Source: Mesorhizobium opportunistum WSM2075
GTDB taxonomy: Bacteria > Pseudomonadota > Alphaproteobacteria > Rhizobiales > Rhizobiaceae
Length of the DNA stretch: 64,000 nucleotides
Direction of reading: 5' to 3'
NCBI RefSeq assembly: GCF_000176035.2
Contig: NC_015675.1
Coordinates: 3,538,001 to 3,602,000 of the forward strand
Shown piece by piece: positions 63,091 through 64,000 of this stretch (its first letter is position 1; each line of letters begins with the position of its first letter). The notes beneath the pieces are model-generated. The model saw nothing but the letters and a program-made list of their open reading frames with translations. It searched no databases and was not told the DNA's origin. The position numbers and the translations under genes were made by a program.

Positions 63091-64000
63091 TCAACCCTTC
63101 AGCACGCCGTCGGCCCAGGCGGCGAAGTCGTCCATGATGATGTCGCGGTTGACCTCGTTCAGGCTTTCATGGCGGGTGTCGGCGTAAACCTTTGAAACGA
63201 GATTCGAAAAGTCCATCTTGCGCATGCGGTTGGCGAGATTGGTGATGCCCTTGCCATAGTCGGAAGCCGAGTCCTTCTCGCCGCCGACAATGGCGACGGG
63301 CAGGTCGCGCCGGATACCGGCAAAGCCGGCGTCCTTGCCGCCATTCAGCGCCATCGAGACCACATCGCGCCACATCGAGATAGAGGCGTCCCAGCCACAC
63401 AGCGGATCGGCGATGTATTTGGCCACCTCGGCCTCGTCACGCGACAGCCAGTCGAACAGCGTCCGGTGGTTGGGCACCGCCTTGCCCCAGGCCCGGAAGG
63501 TGAGTTTCGGCAGCAGGCGCGACGGGACGTCGGAGCCCAGCCGCATCCGTTCCCATGCGAGGATGCCGAGTGCTGCCTGCCCAAGCAGCCCTTGTGAAAA
63601 ATTGCCGTTCCAGATCGCGGCGGCATGGACGCGGGGCGAATGGGCCAAAAGGTAGTTCAGCGCCACGGACGCGCCCATCGAGTGACCGAAGAGGATGACC
63701 GGAAGGTTTGGGCATTCGCTGGCGATGAGATCGTGGATGGCGTCGACATCGGCGATCACCTTGGACGGTCCGTTCTTGTCTGCGAATTTGCCGAGCGGCG
63801 CATCGGGCGCCTTGGTCGCGCCATGGCCACGATGGTCGTGGACATAGATGTGGAAACCACGCTCGGCGAGGAAGTCGGCGAAACGGGCATAGCGCGCGGC
63901 ATGCTCGGCCAGCCCGTGGTTGATGTGGATGACTGCCCTTGGCGGGCCGTCGGCGTGCCTGACCAGGAGATTGAGGTCGGCGCCGGTCGGCGAACGAACC
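63091..64000 (-). CDS. Alpha/beta hydrolase, lysophospholipase/monoacylglycerol lipase type (5' end outside window)
   Basis: The frame is open to the window edge, so the N-terminus is missing; about 302 residues are seen. It has AVIHINHGLAEHAARYARFA (oxyanion part), GFHIYVHDHRGHGAT and the nucleophile elbow ILFGHSMGASVALNYLL with catalytic Ser. An Asp in EKDSASDYGKG and His in YADTRHESLNE complete the triad. Serine-hydrolase of the Hydrolase_4 (PldB/MGLL) group, probably cytoplasmic or peripheral membrane. Confidence 0.9.
   Translation of the reverse strand, partial: VRSPTGADLNLLVRHADGPPRAVIHINHGLAEHAARYARFADFLAERGFHIYVHDHRGHGATKAPDAPLGKFADKNGPSKVIADVDAIHDLIASECPNLPVILFGHSMGASVALNYLLAHSPRVHAAAIWNGNFSQGLLGQAALGILAWERMRLGSDVPSRLLPKLTFRAWGKAVPNHRTLFDWLSRDEAEVAKYIADPLCGWDASISMWRDVVSMALNGGKDAGFAGIRRDLPVAIVGGEKDSASDYGKGITNLANRMRKMDFSNLVSKVYADTRHESLNEVNRDIIMDDFAAWADGVLKG

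Noticed and set aside
1..64000. Possibility of CRISPR array, tRNA/rRNA gene, prophage or classical transposon
   Set aside because: No regularly spaced direct repeats, no tRNA-like cloverleaf noticed, no integrase, transposase or phage structural genes among the supported genes.

Overview
The window reads as chromosomal DNA of a high-GC alphaproteobacterium of the Rhizobiales, most like Mesorhizobium or a close Phyllobacteriaceae relative. This is inferred from codon use, many periplasmic-binding-protein ABC importers, a rhizobial type of reductive pyrimidine degradation cluster, and short palindromic repeats between genes. I see no rRNA, tRNA, CRISPR array, prophage or insertion sequence. Coding density is high and no gene is clearly broken.

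Layout. 1-1108: end of a sugar ABC permease and gluconokinase. 1103-2770: an acyltransferase-like protein and an Rrf2 regulator. 3025-8389: sulfate/thiosulfate uptake, with two sulfate-binding proteins and cysT-cysW-cysA, plus a small orphan AbrB-type antitoxin gene. 8612-17330: cell envelope genes on the minus strand (VanX/DdpX-like dipeptidase, penicillin-binding protein 1C, bacterial alpha-2-macroglobulin). 17611-25598: divergent tamA-tamB; TamB is enlarged by an internal tandem duplication of about 622 residues. 25852-32119: a four-gene peptide/opine-type ABC importer. 32260-40390: mixed genes (orphan ribbon-helix-helix antitoxin, lipoprotein transglycosylase, MttB-like methyltransferase with a dimethylglycine/sarcosine-dehydrogenase-like flavoprotein, DoxX, VOC protein, ChaC).

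40441-59535 is the most coherent region. It holds a reductive pyrimidine (uracil/thymine) catabolic island: preT, a SAM methyltransferase, preA, then after an Rrf2/AhpD-like/DoxX/SDR/XRE insert, rutR, an omega-amino acid (beta-alanine type) aminotransferase, a Zn-dependent amidohydrolase (N-carbamoyl-beta-alanine type) and hydA. A NMT1/THI5-type ABC importer follows and probably brings in the pyrimidine. Two sites close to the RutR consensus lie upstream of preT and between rutR and the aminotransferase. Together the genes would import a pyrimidine, reduce it, open the ring, release CO2 and ammonia, and transaminate the beta-amino acid.

59711-64000: a CHRD-domain secreted protein, a translationally coupled TPP enzyme and CaiB-type CoA transferase, and a lysophospholipase-like hydrolase cut by the window end.

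Most notable observations: a DUF559 nuclease-like gene between 48-bp inverted repeats inside the pyrimidine operon, with its C-terminus encoded by one repeat arm; the TamB duplication; RutR operator candidates; a tandem pair of small secreted proteins with matching cysteines; an SDR without its catalytic Tyr/Lys; and several inverted-repeat elements and intra-operon hairpins.
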